From Thermoplasmata archaeon (GTDB lineage Archaea; Thermoplasmatota; Thermoplasmata; Thermoplasmatales; Thermoplasmataceae): DNA of 37,403 bases. The notes beneath the pieces were generated by a model. It had not been told where the DNA came from and made no database searches. It worked only from the letters and a program-made list of their open reading frames with translations. Shown one piece after another: positions 9,223 through 18,475 of this stretch. The translations under genes and the position numbers were made by a program. The stretch is taken from positions 1-37,403 of the forward strand of contig JAKATM010000003.1 in assembly GCA_021818765.1 (NCBI GenBank). Reading direction: 5' to 3'. Each line of letters opens with the position of its first letter. The stretch's first letter is position 1.

Positions 9223-10539
9223 CTATTGCGTTATGTAATCGACCTGTTTCTGTTCTCCCGCTGTGGCGTATCCGGCAATAAATATTCCTGCCAGCAGGAC
9301 AAATGAAGAAGCCAGGACAGCCAATATCCAGTAATACGCCCATCCATAGACTGCTGCGTAGTAAGGTATCAGGAGCAGTGCAACGGATCCTATAGTAGAG
9401 CCCAGATTATATGAGAACCCGACTCCGGTTGTTCTGTATTTCTTGCTGAAGGATTCCGCCATGAATGCTGGAAGCGTGGAAAATATCATGGCCTCGACAA
9501 ATACCTGGGCAGAAAAGGCCAGGACGACAGCAGAAAGATTTGTCGTGAAAGCGAATAGGTCAGCGAAGACCGAAACAATAATGAAAGCAATAACATATAT
9601 TTTCATGAAAATAAGTTTTTTCAGTGATCTGCTGGCTATTACGCCACCGAGAACCACCCCTCCAATGGAAACGAGGTTGATTATTGCTATCCAGAATCCC
9701 GTGGTGGGCCTGGAAAAGTCGTCCACAGACTCAAATATTGTCGGGTAAAGGCTGAATGTCGCTGTATTTACAAACAACAGGCTCCCCGCTATTGCGACAA
9801 CTATTAGCAATGGGATCAATGATTGTCTGAACAATGAAAATACTGGTTTCTGCAGCAGCTCCTTATTCTTCTTCGCCTTCTCAAAAACGGAAGATTCATG
9901 AACCTTGAACCTTATAACAAACGTGGATAGACCGGGTATAATTGTAGTGAAGAAGAGTATTCTCCATCCTATATTGCTGTAACTACTCCCGAAGATGTCA
10001 GTAAGTATGAAGAAGACAAAGGCAACCAGTGCATATCCAACACCGAAACCGCTCTGAACGAACGCTCCAAGGAGGTTTCTCTTGTTCCTGGGGACACTTT
10101 CCATGGACAGGGCCGTTCCGCCCCCATACTCTGCACCGGCAAAAAGACCCATGAAGAACAGAAGAACACCCATCGTTAGAGGGGCAAGCGCGCCTATGTG
10201 AGCGTAAGTTGGAAGAAACCCGAGGGCAAAGCTGGTGAGCGAAAATATCAGTATTGTTATAACCAGCATACGCTGCCTTCCCAGTTTATCTCCAATGAAG
10301 TTTCCAAGGAATATCGCACCAATGGCCCTTGCAATACCATTTACAACAAATATGAAGAAATAGACTATGTATAAGCTACCTGGAAAGAAGAGAGGTACGA
10401 TAGTGGACTCCTGGATAAGATAGGCTATCGTGACATAGCCATCCATAAGCCAGCCGAAGAATGAACCGAGAACGGGAATCATATAGCTTATACTTCTTGC
10501 AGTTGTGCTCTCGATGGATTCATTGTTTTCAGCTTCCAT
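9223..10539 (-). CDS. MFS transporter, metabolite:H+ symporter-like
   Basis: 12 TM pattern, GNFIGDKLGRQRMLV loop 2-3 motif, GGGTALSMESVPRNKRN motif. Confidence 0.87.
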   Translation of the reverse strand: MEAENNESIESTTARSISYMIPVLGSFFGWLMDGYVTIAYLIQESTIVPLFFPGSLYIVYFFIFVVNGIARAIGAIFLGNFIGDKLGRQRMLVITILIFSLTSFALGFLPTYAHIGALAPLTMGVLLFFMGLFAGAEYGGGTALSMESVPRNKRNLLGAFVQSGFGVGYALVAFVFFILTDIFGSSYSNIGWRILFFTTIIPGLSTFVIRFKVHESSVFEKAKKNKELLQKPVFSLFRQSLIPLLIVVAIAGSLLFVNTATFSLYPTIFESVDDFSRPTTGFWIAIINLVSIGGVVLGGVIASRSLKKLIFMKIYVIAFIIVSVFADLFAFTTNLSAVVLAFSAQVFVEAMIFSTLPAFMAESFSKKYRTTGVGFSYNLGSTIGSVALLLIPYYAAVYGWAYYWILAVLASSFVLLAGIFIAGYATAGEQKQVDYITQ

Positions 10540-10605
10540 ACCTAAGGAAGGTCATATACAAGTTGTTATTTATCGTTATGATTGCACATTGAGGTTTCGT
10601 AATTT

Positions 10606-11568
10606 CTAGATTTTTCTCATCAGAACTCTGCCAATTGAGTGATCCTGCTGTTTTTCCAGTATCAAATGTGCATGGAACTTAGTCGTTGCAATATTCTCCC
10701 GCAGATTTACGGCATTGATTTCATCCCATATTCTTCCTGCAGTCTCGACTGCCTTTTCCAGATCCAGGGCAGAATATGAATGGAAATATGACTCCCTCTT
10801 CTGGAAAGCTGTTTTCATAAGCACCTTAAATCGTTCTATAAACCATTCTTTTATGTTACATTCAACAGCATCAAGGTAAATGGAAAAATCAAAGAAGTCA
10901 GATACAAATAATTCAGGCTCGGAAGCCTGTTTCATGCTTCTTGACTGCAGAACGTTGAGCCCTTCAAGAATAAGAATATCCGGTGTGTTTACGGTTATGA
11001 ATTCTCCGGGAACAATATCATAGAGCAGGTGGGAATACACGGGCACCTTGAGATCACCTATGCCTGACTTCAAGTCATACAGGAAGGAGATCAGGTCCTT
11101 GACGTTGAAGCTCTCAGGAAAACCTTTCCTGTTCATAATATTCCTCTCCTGTAGGATTTTGTTAGGGTAGATGAACCCGTCAGTGGGTATCAGATCCACT
11201 GAGGGCCCTTCCGGCCATGCAGATATTAGTGTCTTGAGCAACCTGGCGGTAGTGCTTTTTCCAACCGCAACGCTCCCCGCTATGCCGATGATGAAGGTGA
11301 TCTTTTCATACTTGATTCCCAAGAATTCCCTTCTCGCAGCATACAGCTCCCTGGCAGCCCTATAGTACAGGTGCAGCAGCCTGGAAAGTGGCAGATAAAT
11401 ATCAACCACCTCATCAAGCGAAATATTTTCGTTCAATCCCCTGATCTCTTCTAGATCTGATGTCTTCAGCGTCAATGGCGTAGAATTCCTAAGCTCTTTC
11501 CAGGACTCCCTGCTGAACGTTATATATGGCGACTTTTTCTGCTTTGAAGCGTTTGTGCCTGAAATCAT
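10606..11568 (-). CDS. coaA: Pantothenate kinase, bacterial type I (CoaA-like)
   Basis: P-loop GIAGSVAVGKSTTARLL, LIPTDGFIYPNKILQERNIMNRKGFPESFN, ILEGLNVLQ; all match type I PanK. Confidence 0.93.
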   Translation of the reverse strand: MISGTNASKQKKSPYITFSRESWKELRNSTPLTLKTSDLEEIRGLNENISLDEVVDIYLPLSRLLHLYYRAARELYAARREFLGIKYEKITFIIGIAGSVAVGKSTTARLLKTLISAWPEGPSVDLIPTDGFIYPNKILQERNIMNRKGFPESFNVKDLISFLYDLKSGIGDLKVPVYSHLLYDIVPGEFITVNTPDILILEGLNVLQSRSMKQASEPELFVSDFFDFSIYLDAVECNIKEWFIERFKVLMKTAFQKRESYFHSYSALDLEKAVETAGRIWDEINAVNLRENIATTKFHAHLILEKQQDHSIGRVLMRKI

Positions 11569-11673
11569 GTGTTATCTGTATGCTAAGTAAATATAAATTC
11601 TGGCACTTCCAAAGAAAGCGATTCGGTTTAAGCATAAGAACAATTAAATAAAGTTTTCCAATACAATCCGAGA

Positions 11674-12081
11674 ATGATTAAGACACCAAAGAGATTTGGA
11701 AGCTTCATGGGCGGAGTTCTAGCCGCCATTATACTTATACCACTGCTTGTCATGGTTTCGGTTTATGCCGTTATTTTCGCAGGGCTAATAGCTGCACTTG
11801 TTTCCAGAGGAGTAACAAGGGGAGTACTGTCGACAATCCTTGCCGGCTTTATACTTGTTGCAGTTATAATTATAATTGCGGTTCTCAATCTGAACACTTA
11901 CATGTTTGACATTCTAGGTGATATCTCGAGTTTTTCTATCCTTAGGGCTGCAGACATACAAATATTAGAGCTTGTAGACTTCAGCAGTACACTCACGCTT
12001 GTAGAGAAGACTCTCTTCTACCTGGTCCTTTTGCCTGGTCTTGGCGGGCTGATAGGTGGTCTCATCAGGCCCGGGTACTGA
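11674..12081 (+). CDS. Small membrane protein of unknown function (DUF5518-like topology)
   Basis: 135 aa, several hydrophobic helices. Upstream AT-rich tract consistent with a leaderless promoter. Confidence 0.65.
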   Translation: MIKTPKRFGSFMGGVLAAIILIPLLVMVSVYAVIFAGLIAALVSRGVTRGVLSTILAGFILVAVIIIIAVLNLNTYMFDILGDISSFSILRAADIQILELVDFSSTLTLVEKTLFYLVLLPGLGGLIGGLIRPGY

Positions 12082-12133
12082 GCCCTTATAATCGAAGGGA
12101 CAGCTTTACCTTTGGACCCTTTGGCATCTGGTC

Positions 12134-13192
12134 TCAGAGGAAACCGGATTTATCCCCATAGACCTGGTTTGCCAGTTCCATATTATCCCTATAACCCTCT
12201 CCAAAAATCGTTTGAAGCGATGCAGAATCCCTGTAGAATTTCTCCACTCCGAAATCCTCGAGATATCCATAACCTCCATGGACCTGGATAGACTGCCTTG
12301 AGGCTCGGAGTGCAAGTTCCATTGCCCGAACCTTAAAATGCTTTCTGCCTGGAGCGTCAAAGTCATATGGATCATTAAGCTTCGATGAAAGGAGATCAAT
12401 TTCTTCCAGAATTGAGGAGATGGAGAATGCCACCGGGGAATAGTCCTTGAGCAGGTGACCAAACGTACTCCTTACCTTCGAATAGTCGAGTGCCTTTTGC
12501 ATGGAACCTTTAGCCATGCCCAGTGCAATTGCAGCGATGTCCAGATCAAGCGTATCAAAAACCTGCTGCATTTTCTGGTCCCCGTTTTCTCTCATCAGAA
12601 TCATGTGTTCCGCCTTGTCGAAGGTTGCATACCCAAACCCCAATCCTCGAAATCCAAGGGCATGATAACGCTTTACTGGAATACTCGCCTTGGTTGCTAT
12701 TATGGAAGCAGGCTTTTCATCCGTAAGAGCAATAATGCACTCAGAAGAAGGAGAAAGAACATAACTTTTGGATCCACTGAGAATGCCTTTTTCCAGAGAC
12801 AAGTTTCCTAAAGCCTCCTTCTTCATGCTGGATACAGAAAGAGCAATTCCAGCTGTTTTTTTACCTGAGGCTATCGCCTTCAAGATATCCTGCCCTCCAT
12901 CCACTCCTGACAGCAGCGGGTAGGCGATCCTGTTCTGTATCGCGATAAGCAATGCAATAGAAGGAGAAAACCTGGCAAATTCCTGAAGCATGAGCAAATA
13001 AGTCGCCGGATTAAGGTTTGAACCACCGTTTTCTTCGGAAAAGAGAAGCCCTATAAAGCCCTGGGATCCAATCTTGCCCATCATCTCATCGCTTATTCCG
13101 CCTTTTTCAATAATGGCGTTAGCCGGTTCCACGTTCTTGGAGAAAAAATCGTCGACTGCCGACATCAGCATGGATCTCTCATCGTCGCTCAT
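12134..13192 (-). CDS. Divergent acyl-CoA dehydrogenase
   Basis: 352 aa. SIQVHGGYGYLEDFGVEKFYRDSASLQTIFGEGYRDNM C-terminus matches ACAD. ATGA overlap with the upstream ACAD gene. Confidence 0.85.
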   Translation of the reverse strand: MSDDERSMLMSAVDDFFSKNVEPANAIIEKGGISDEMMGKIGSQGFIGLLFSEENGGSNLNPATYLLMLQEFARFSPSIALLIAIQNRIAYPLLSGVDGGQDILKAIASGKKTAGIALSVSSMKKEALGNLSLEKGILSGSKSYVLSPSSECIIALTDEKPASIIATKASIPVKRYHALGFRGLGFGYATFDKAEHMILMRENGDQKMQQVFDTLDLDIAAIALGMAKGSMQKALDYSKVRSTFGHLLKDYSPVAFSISSILEEIDLLSSKLNDPYDFDAPGRKHFKVRAMELALRASRQSIQVHGGYGYLEDFGVEKFYRDSASLQTIFGEGYRDNMELANQVYGDKSGFL

Positions 13193-14301
13193 GATTTCTC
13201 CTCCTTTGTAAGAAATCTAGAAATTACCAACTTTTCAACCTCGCTTGTTCCTTCCCATATCTCGAGTATCTTTGCATCCCTGAAATACCGCTCGAGATCG
13301 CCAGTCAGGCCTTCCAGCCCAGTCAGTTCAAGCGCCTTCTCGGCACAGAATACAGCAGATTCTGAAGCATATGCCTTTGCCATGCTCGTAAGTTCCGGCT
13401 TCGGCTTGAACTGGAAAAGATAAGATGCAGCTTTGTATGTGAGCATCCTTGAAGCCTCTATTCTTGTAGCCATATCTGCTATAGAGAAATTCACCTCCTC
13501 CATCCCCCTGTATCCATCATTCCTGTTCTTGAGAATGGCCAAAGTCCGATCCAGGCTTCCCTGGGCAACTCCCAGTCCCTGAGCGGCTACAAAAATCCTG
13601 CTTATATTGAAAAAAGTCATGATATAGTAGAAACCCTTGCCTTCCTCACCAATCATGTTTTCCGCAGGCACCTCGACATTATTCAACACAAGCTCGGCAG
13701 TGTCAGTCGCACGGACGCCGAGCTTACCTTTTAGCTTGTTAGCACTGAATCCCTTGCTCTTCGAATCCACAACGAATATGCTCAATCCATGGTGTCTCTT
13801 GTTGTCGGGCCTTGATGTTCGAACAAGCATGACAAAGAAGTCCGCAATAGATCCATTGGTGATGAACATCTTTGCGCCATTTATTATATATTTTTCGTCG
13901 ACCTTCTTTGCTTCTGTCTTGATGCCTGCAACATCGCTTCCTCCGCCCGGCTCAGTTACTGCAAGACCCATCATCGCCTTTCCCGCGTTCACCTTTGCGA
14001 GATATTTTTCCTTTAGGAGGTCGCTCCCGAAAAGCATGATTGTCTCAGCTCCAAAATATGGAACAGTAACAGAGATGCCAAGCCCCGGATCCACTCTACA
14101 CAATTCCTCTATGGCTACAAGGGTTTTCCATGGGTTAGTGAAATCTACAATTCCCTGATCAAAGGCAAGTTTCTTCAACGCATCCGGATACTTTTCCTCC
14201 ACGTCATGTTCCCTTGCAATTTCCGGAGTAAATTCCTTCAGTGCAAACTCCCTTACCTTGTCCCTGTGTTGAGCTATATCATCAGGCAGTTCAAAATCCA
14301 T
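13189..14301 (-). CDS. Acyl-CoA dehydrogenase
   Basis: AVTEPGGGSDVAGIKTEAKK, MFITNGSIADFF, ILEIWEGTSEVEKLVISRFL. The ORF track extends to 14343, but MDFELPDDIAQHRDKVREFA at 14301 is the better start because it avoids overlap with the thiolase. Confidence 0.93.
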   Translation of the reverse strand: MDFELPDDIAQHRDKVREFALKEFTPEIAREHDVEEKYPDALKKLAFDQGIVDFTNPWKTLVAIEELCRVDPGLGISVTVPYFGAETIMLFGSDLLKEKYLAKVNAGKAMMGLAVTEPGGGSDVAGIKTEAKKVDEKYIINGAKMFITNGSIADFFVMLVRTSRPDNKRHHGLSIFVVDSKSKGFSANKLKGKLGVRATDTAELVLNNVEVPAENMIGEEGKGFYYIMTFFNISRIFVAAQGLGVAQGSLDRTLAILKNRNDGYRGMEEVNFSIADMATRIEASRMLTYKAASYLFQFKPKPELTSMAKAYASESAVFCAEKALELTGLEGLTGDLERYFRDAKILEIWEGTSEVEKLVISRFLTKEEKS

Positions 14302-14305
14302 ACTA

Positions 14306-15511
14306 TCACACCCTTTCCAAAACCATGGAATAGCCCTGGCCACCGCCGACGCAAAGTGTTGCTATACCAATGTCCCTTCCCTTTTCCTGAAGCGTTCTTG
14401 AAAGCGTTCCAGCCAACCTTGCTCCAGATGCGCCGAGAGGATGACCTATCGAGATAGCCCCTCCATGTATGTTGACCTTTTCCATTGGAATATCGAGTTC
14501 CTTCATTGCATTCAAAGGAACAACGGCAAAAGCCTCATTAATCTCCCAGAGATCAATGTCCTTACCTGTCAATCCGGTATTTGCCAAAGCTTTCTTAGTT
14601 GCAGGAACGGGGCCCTCACCCATTATGGATGGTTCGACGGCTGCCCATCCAAAACCTCTTATTTTGCTTATAGGTTTCAGACCGTATTCATTGAGCTTGG
14701 CACCCGACATAAGCATAACAAGAGATGCACCGGCATTAAGAGGAGAAGAATTTCCGGCAGTTATACTTCCTCCGGATTTAAATGCAGGTTGAAGTTTCTC
14801 CAACTGTTCCAGATTTGTATCTTTTCTGATGCTCTGATCTTTGTCTATCTTGACAAAGTTACCATCCTTCTCCACCTCGACGGGAAGGATCTCGCCAGCC
14901 AGATATGATTCAACAGATTCTGCAGCAAGCTTATGGCTCCTCAAAGAGAACTCATCCATTTCCTTTCTTCCAATTCCCTTGATATCAGCCAGCTTTTCTG
15001 CTGTGAGACCCATTGAGTAGCCTGTATTCATGTCAAGTCTGGCATACTCCGGACGGACGAGCAACTTGATGTTCGGCTTGACATGAGGGTTGTTTGAAAG
15101 TGGCACATGTGTCATGTGCTCCATACCTCCCGCCAGCACAATATCGGCATTTCCAGTCATAATCTCCATTGCACCTATGCTTATCGCGTTCAGTGAGGAG
15201 GAGCAGGCGCGATCTAATGCCATAGCCGGGACGCTGACAGGTAGTTTTGAAAGCAGGGCTGGATGTTTTCCTCCATATGTCCAGTTTTCGTCTGCCTGGA
15301 GAGCACAGCCCGTGATCAAATCAGAAATTTCCTGGGGGCGAACACCGGTTGAAGAAATTGAATCGTTAATGAGGTTTGCAAGAACCTCATCCATCCTGAT
15401 CCCATTGAATACATCACGTTCCGGGTCATTTGGTCTTGATCTTGAAAACGGGCTTCTCTTATAGTAAACGATGAAAGCGTCTTTCTTATCTGGCATAATT
15501 ATCTCTTCCAT
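14306..15511 (-). CDS. Acetyl-CoA acyltransferase / thiolase
   Basis: Acyl-enzyme Cys motif ALDRACSSSLNAI, NEAFAVVPLNA, NIHGGAISIGHPLGASGARL, TLCVGGGQGYSMVLE. Confidence 0.95.
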   Translation of the reverse strand: MEEIIMPDKKDAFIVYYKRSPFSRSRPNDPERDVFNGIRMDEVLANLINDSISSTGVRPQEISDLITGCALQADENWTYGGKHPALLSKLPVSVPAMALDRACSSSLNAISIGAMEIMTGNADIVLAGGMEHMTHVPLSNNPHVKPNIKLLVRPEYARLDMNTGYSMGLTAEKLADIKGIGRKEMDEFSLRSHKLAAESVESYLAGEILPVEVEKDGNFVKIDKDQSIRKDTNLEQLEKLQPAFKSGGSITAGNSSPLNAGASLVMLMSGAKLNEYGLKPISKIRGFGWAAVEPSIMGEGPVPATKKALANTGLTGKDIDLWEINEAFAVVPLNAMKELDIPMEKVNIHGGAISIGHPLGASGARLAGTLSRTLQEKGRDIGIATLCVGGGQGYSMVLERV

Positions 15512-15991
15512 GATACAAGTAGTATTAAAATGAGTTATGCTGACATGAGTGCCGATAGATTTTAATAACCGAGGGACAAACTTTAAACTTAACCTGATTT
15601 AAGAAAAGTGCACAGAAGATTTATGGGAAATTACAGTCAAATCATACAGATATTTGCATTTGAAACATGTACGGAGGTTTTTGCTTAGTGAATCCAGGGG
15701 TTTCCGTCCTATTTTTGGCCCTGAACTAAATATGCGTATTAGGATTCGACAGACAAAACACTTATCCAGTTTAATGCTGGCAATGTATTACTATCTAAAG
15801 AAAGAACAGATACATATTACAAGAAGCTGAAGCTCATCAAAAATTAGCTATTAGGTAAGTATGCAACATAAAGATAAAATTTGGAAAAGTATTGTATTAC
15901 AGTTTGAGATTGTGAACTCTTAAAGCAATGAATTTTCCTCTCAATCAGACTCAGGTCAATCAAACATGACTTTTCCTGGTTTTTAACAGTG

Positions 15992-16012
15992 ATCCTCCAG
16001 TTACTGGAGGAT
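15992..16012. other. Perfect hairpin ATCCTCCAG-TTA-CTGGAGGAT directly downstream of the M1 peptidase stop
   Basis: 9-bp perfect stem, 3-nt loop, immediately adjacent to the TGA (16014-16016) of the minus-strand gene. No clear U-tract follows. Confidence 0.6.
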
Positions 16013-16013
16013 A

Positions 16014-18407
16014 TCATGAGCCGCTCTTGATTGCCTTAAGTAGCTTTTCGTTTATTGCTAACGATTCAAGACCCTGCGCAATTCCTCGTTCCAGCAAAGG
16101 AGTGCTTATTCTCTTTAACAGGTCCTCCATCTCCTTTGTCCTGCCTAGCCCAATATATGGCGTTACTCCGAATATGAGCCTGCTGGGTGTTGCCGTTCCG
16201 ACGAAAACACTCGACATCCTCTTTGCGATTTCCGGAAGCTTCTTGAACGCTAGATCCCTGTTTACAGGGTCAACCCCCAGAGACGAGAAGTAAGATGTAA
16301 TATCCTGTTTCTTGATCTTTCCTTCATCAATCAGCTTGGTTACGAGGTTGTAACTCTCTTCACTCTTTCTATGTCCCATGGCTGATATGATCTTGACCCT
16401 GTCCTCATCGCTCTTGACCTTTGAAAGTTTGTACGCCATCTTCCTGACGTCAGAAAAGTGTAGTGCCGCAGCAATTGCGATTGCTCCCCTCATGTCCGGG
16501 ACCTCATTCTCCATGGAATCGAATTTCTTCGCAATTTCCGCCGCGAATCCCGGATCAATCATAGCGAGCCTCGCACTTAAGGTTCCACGGAGAATGGTAT
16601 CATTCACAGACTCACCCTTCTTCATGGTTCCCAGTCTTTCGAGCTGGGTTTTGTAGAACTTTATTGCAATATCGACGAGCTTTTTATTCTTGTGATCGAG
16701 CAGATACAACTGCTGGTACTGTGATGACATCTCCTGTACGACTGTGTTATCCTGATCCTCATTGAATTTTGAAATGTAATTTGCATATTTTTCAAAACTC
16801 AGCTTTCCCGACACCAGGAATGCGTACATATCAGATACGACGCCCCATCTGTCAAGATAGCTCATGCTCTTCCTATTGCTGAACATGTTCTCGTATGAGG
16901 CTTCATCATAGAGGACCCTGTAGAAACCTGACTCATCAGCATTCAGTTTAACAAAATCATGAGCGTCGATTTCCATGTGATCCGACTCCATCAACAATGC
17001 CTCTTCCTTTCCCTTCCTTTTCAATGTAAGCGGTATTGGCCAGGTCTCATTGGATTGGGATCCATCCAGCAGGAAACGCTTCTGTTCAAGGCGAAGTTTC
17101 TCTCCATTACGCTTCACCGATATGTATGGGTATCCAGGCCGCTTGATCCAAGCTTCCATGACTTTGCTTATGGGCTTGCCAGAAGCCTTCTCAATGCTCT
17201 TCCATAAATCTGAACCAGTTGCGTTCTGGTAAGAGAAAGTTGTCAGATAAGAGTGAATGCCCTGCCTGAATTCCTCATAACCTGCATATTTCTCAATCAT
17301 TCGCAGTATCATGCCTCCTTTGCCATAGCTTATCTGGTCAAATATTTGAGCTACTGTCTCCGGGTCCTTCACATCAACATCGATAGGATGAGTTTTCTGC
17401 AGAGAATCATCATTGAATGCCCCCGAGGCTCGTGTAAGCATCATTTCTCCCGTAATATTCCAGTCAGGGTAATATTTCTCGACCATCTTGTACATCATGA
17501 ATGTGGCAAAACTTTCGTTTAGCCAGAGATCGTTCCACCATTTCATCGTGACTAGGTCACCAAACCACTGGTGTGCAATCTCATGAGCAATTACCGAAGC
17601 GACTCTTTTCTTTGTTATCTCGCTTGTATTCCTGTTTACAAGAATAGCGGTTTCCCTGAAAGTAATGGCACCCCAGTTCTCCATTGCTCCCGCGCCAAAC
17701 TCCGGCACCGATATAAGATGCATTTTAGGAAGTGCATAACTTATCCCAAAGTATGTGTCAAAGAACTCGAGCGATTGCTTTCCAACCGTAATGGGGAAAT
17801 CAGTGCTGTCCAGATTATTTACAAGACCGCTGAGATACACATCCTTGTCCTTGTATTTTCCCGATCTGGTCTCGAACTTTCCTATTCCAAGATACAGGAG
17901 GTATGTAGACATCCTTGGAGTTTCATGAAATACGAATGTCTTCTTGCCCTTTGCAGTTTCCACGTTTTTTGCGGGCATATTTGAGATTACATCCAGGCCA
18001 TCATCCACCTTTACAGTCAACTTGAAAACAGCTTTCCAGCTTGGATCGTCGACGCATGGAAAAGCCATTCTTGCTCCGGTAGATTCAAATTGCGTGGTTA
18101 GCATCTCGCTTCCATCCACTGTCTTGGCAAGGTAGAGCCCCATCAGCGTTTTCGAAACATCGGCATGAAACTTTATCTTCAGGGAGGACTTCTTGCCAAA
18201 CTTTCCCTTTACAACAATCTCGTCACTCTTGGATCCCTTCTCATGTTTAACAATGGATCCATCCAGTTCCATGGAATCAACAACAGGTCCTGATAAATTG
18301 AGAAGCAGCGAGTCTGACTCGCCCTCCGTACTTATCGTTTCCTCACCTAAATAAGAGTGGCTGGAGAAATTCACATCAAGCGATATATCATATTTCTCTA
18401 TTTTCAT
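16014..18407 (-). CDS. M1 family aminopeptidase (tricorn-interacting factor F2/F3-like)
   Basis: GAMENWGAITFRE, HEIAHQWFGDLVTMKWWNDLWLNESFATFM gluzincin motif, ERAP1-like C-terminal domain. Confidence 0.95.
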   Translation of the reverse strand: MKIEKYDISLDVNFSSHSYLGEETISTEGESDSLLLNLSGPVVDSMELDGSIVKHEKGSKSDEIVVKGKFGKKSSLKIKFHADVSKTLMGLYLAKTVDGSEMLTTQFESTGARMAFPCVDDPSWKAVFKLTVKVDDGLDVISNMPAKNVETAKGKKTFVFHETPRMSTYLLYLGIGKFETRSGKYKDKDVYLSGLVNNLDSTDFPITVGKQSLEFFDTYFGISYALPKMHLISVPEFGAGAMENWGAITFRETAILVNRNTSEITKKRVASVIAHEIAHQWFGDLVTMKWWNDLWLNESFATFMMYKMVEKYYPDWNITGEMMLTRASGAFNDDSLQKTHPIDVDVKDPETVAQIFDQISYGKGGMILRMIEKYAGYEEFRQGIHSYLTTFSYQNATGSDLWKSIEKASGKPISKVMEAWIKRPGYPYISVKRNGEKLRLEQKRFLLDGSQSNETWPIPLTLKRKGKEEALLMESDHMEIDAHDFVKLNADESGFYRVLYDEASYENMFSNRKSMSYLDRWGVVSDMYAFLVSGKLSFEKYANYISKFNEDQDNTVVQEMSSQYQQLYLLDHKNKKLVDIAIKFYKTQLERLGTMKKGESVNDTILRGTLSARLAMIDPGFAAEIAKKFDSMENEVPDMRGAIAIAAALHFSDVRKMAYKLSKVKSDEDRVKIISAMGHRKSEESYNLVTKLIDEGKIKKQDITSYFSSLGVDPVNRDLAFKKLPEIAKRMSSVFVGTATPSRLIFGVTPYIGLGRTKEMEDLLKRISTPLLERGIAQGLESLAINEKLLKAIKSGS

Positions 18408-18475
18408 GCGTTGTGAATATTACTTTAAGTTTAATTCTATCGATCGGCAAGAACCGCTTCGTTGAGAAATGAGAA

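Noticed and set aside
12106-12462. 118-aa minus-strand ORF overlapping the divergent acyl-CoA dehydrogenase
   Set aside because: Alternate frame of the ACAD C-terminal region; the ACAD frame carries the family motifs.
13637-14158. 173-aa plus-strand ORF opposite an acyl-CoA dehydrogenase
   Set aside because: Lies wholly antisense to a clearly conserved gene; Ser/Pro-rich shadow translation with no family-like motifs.
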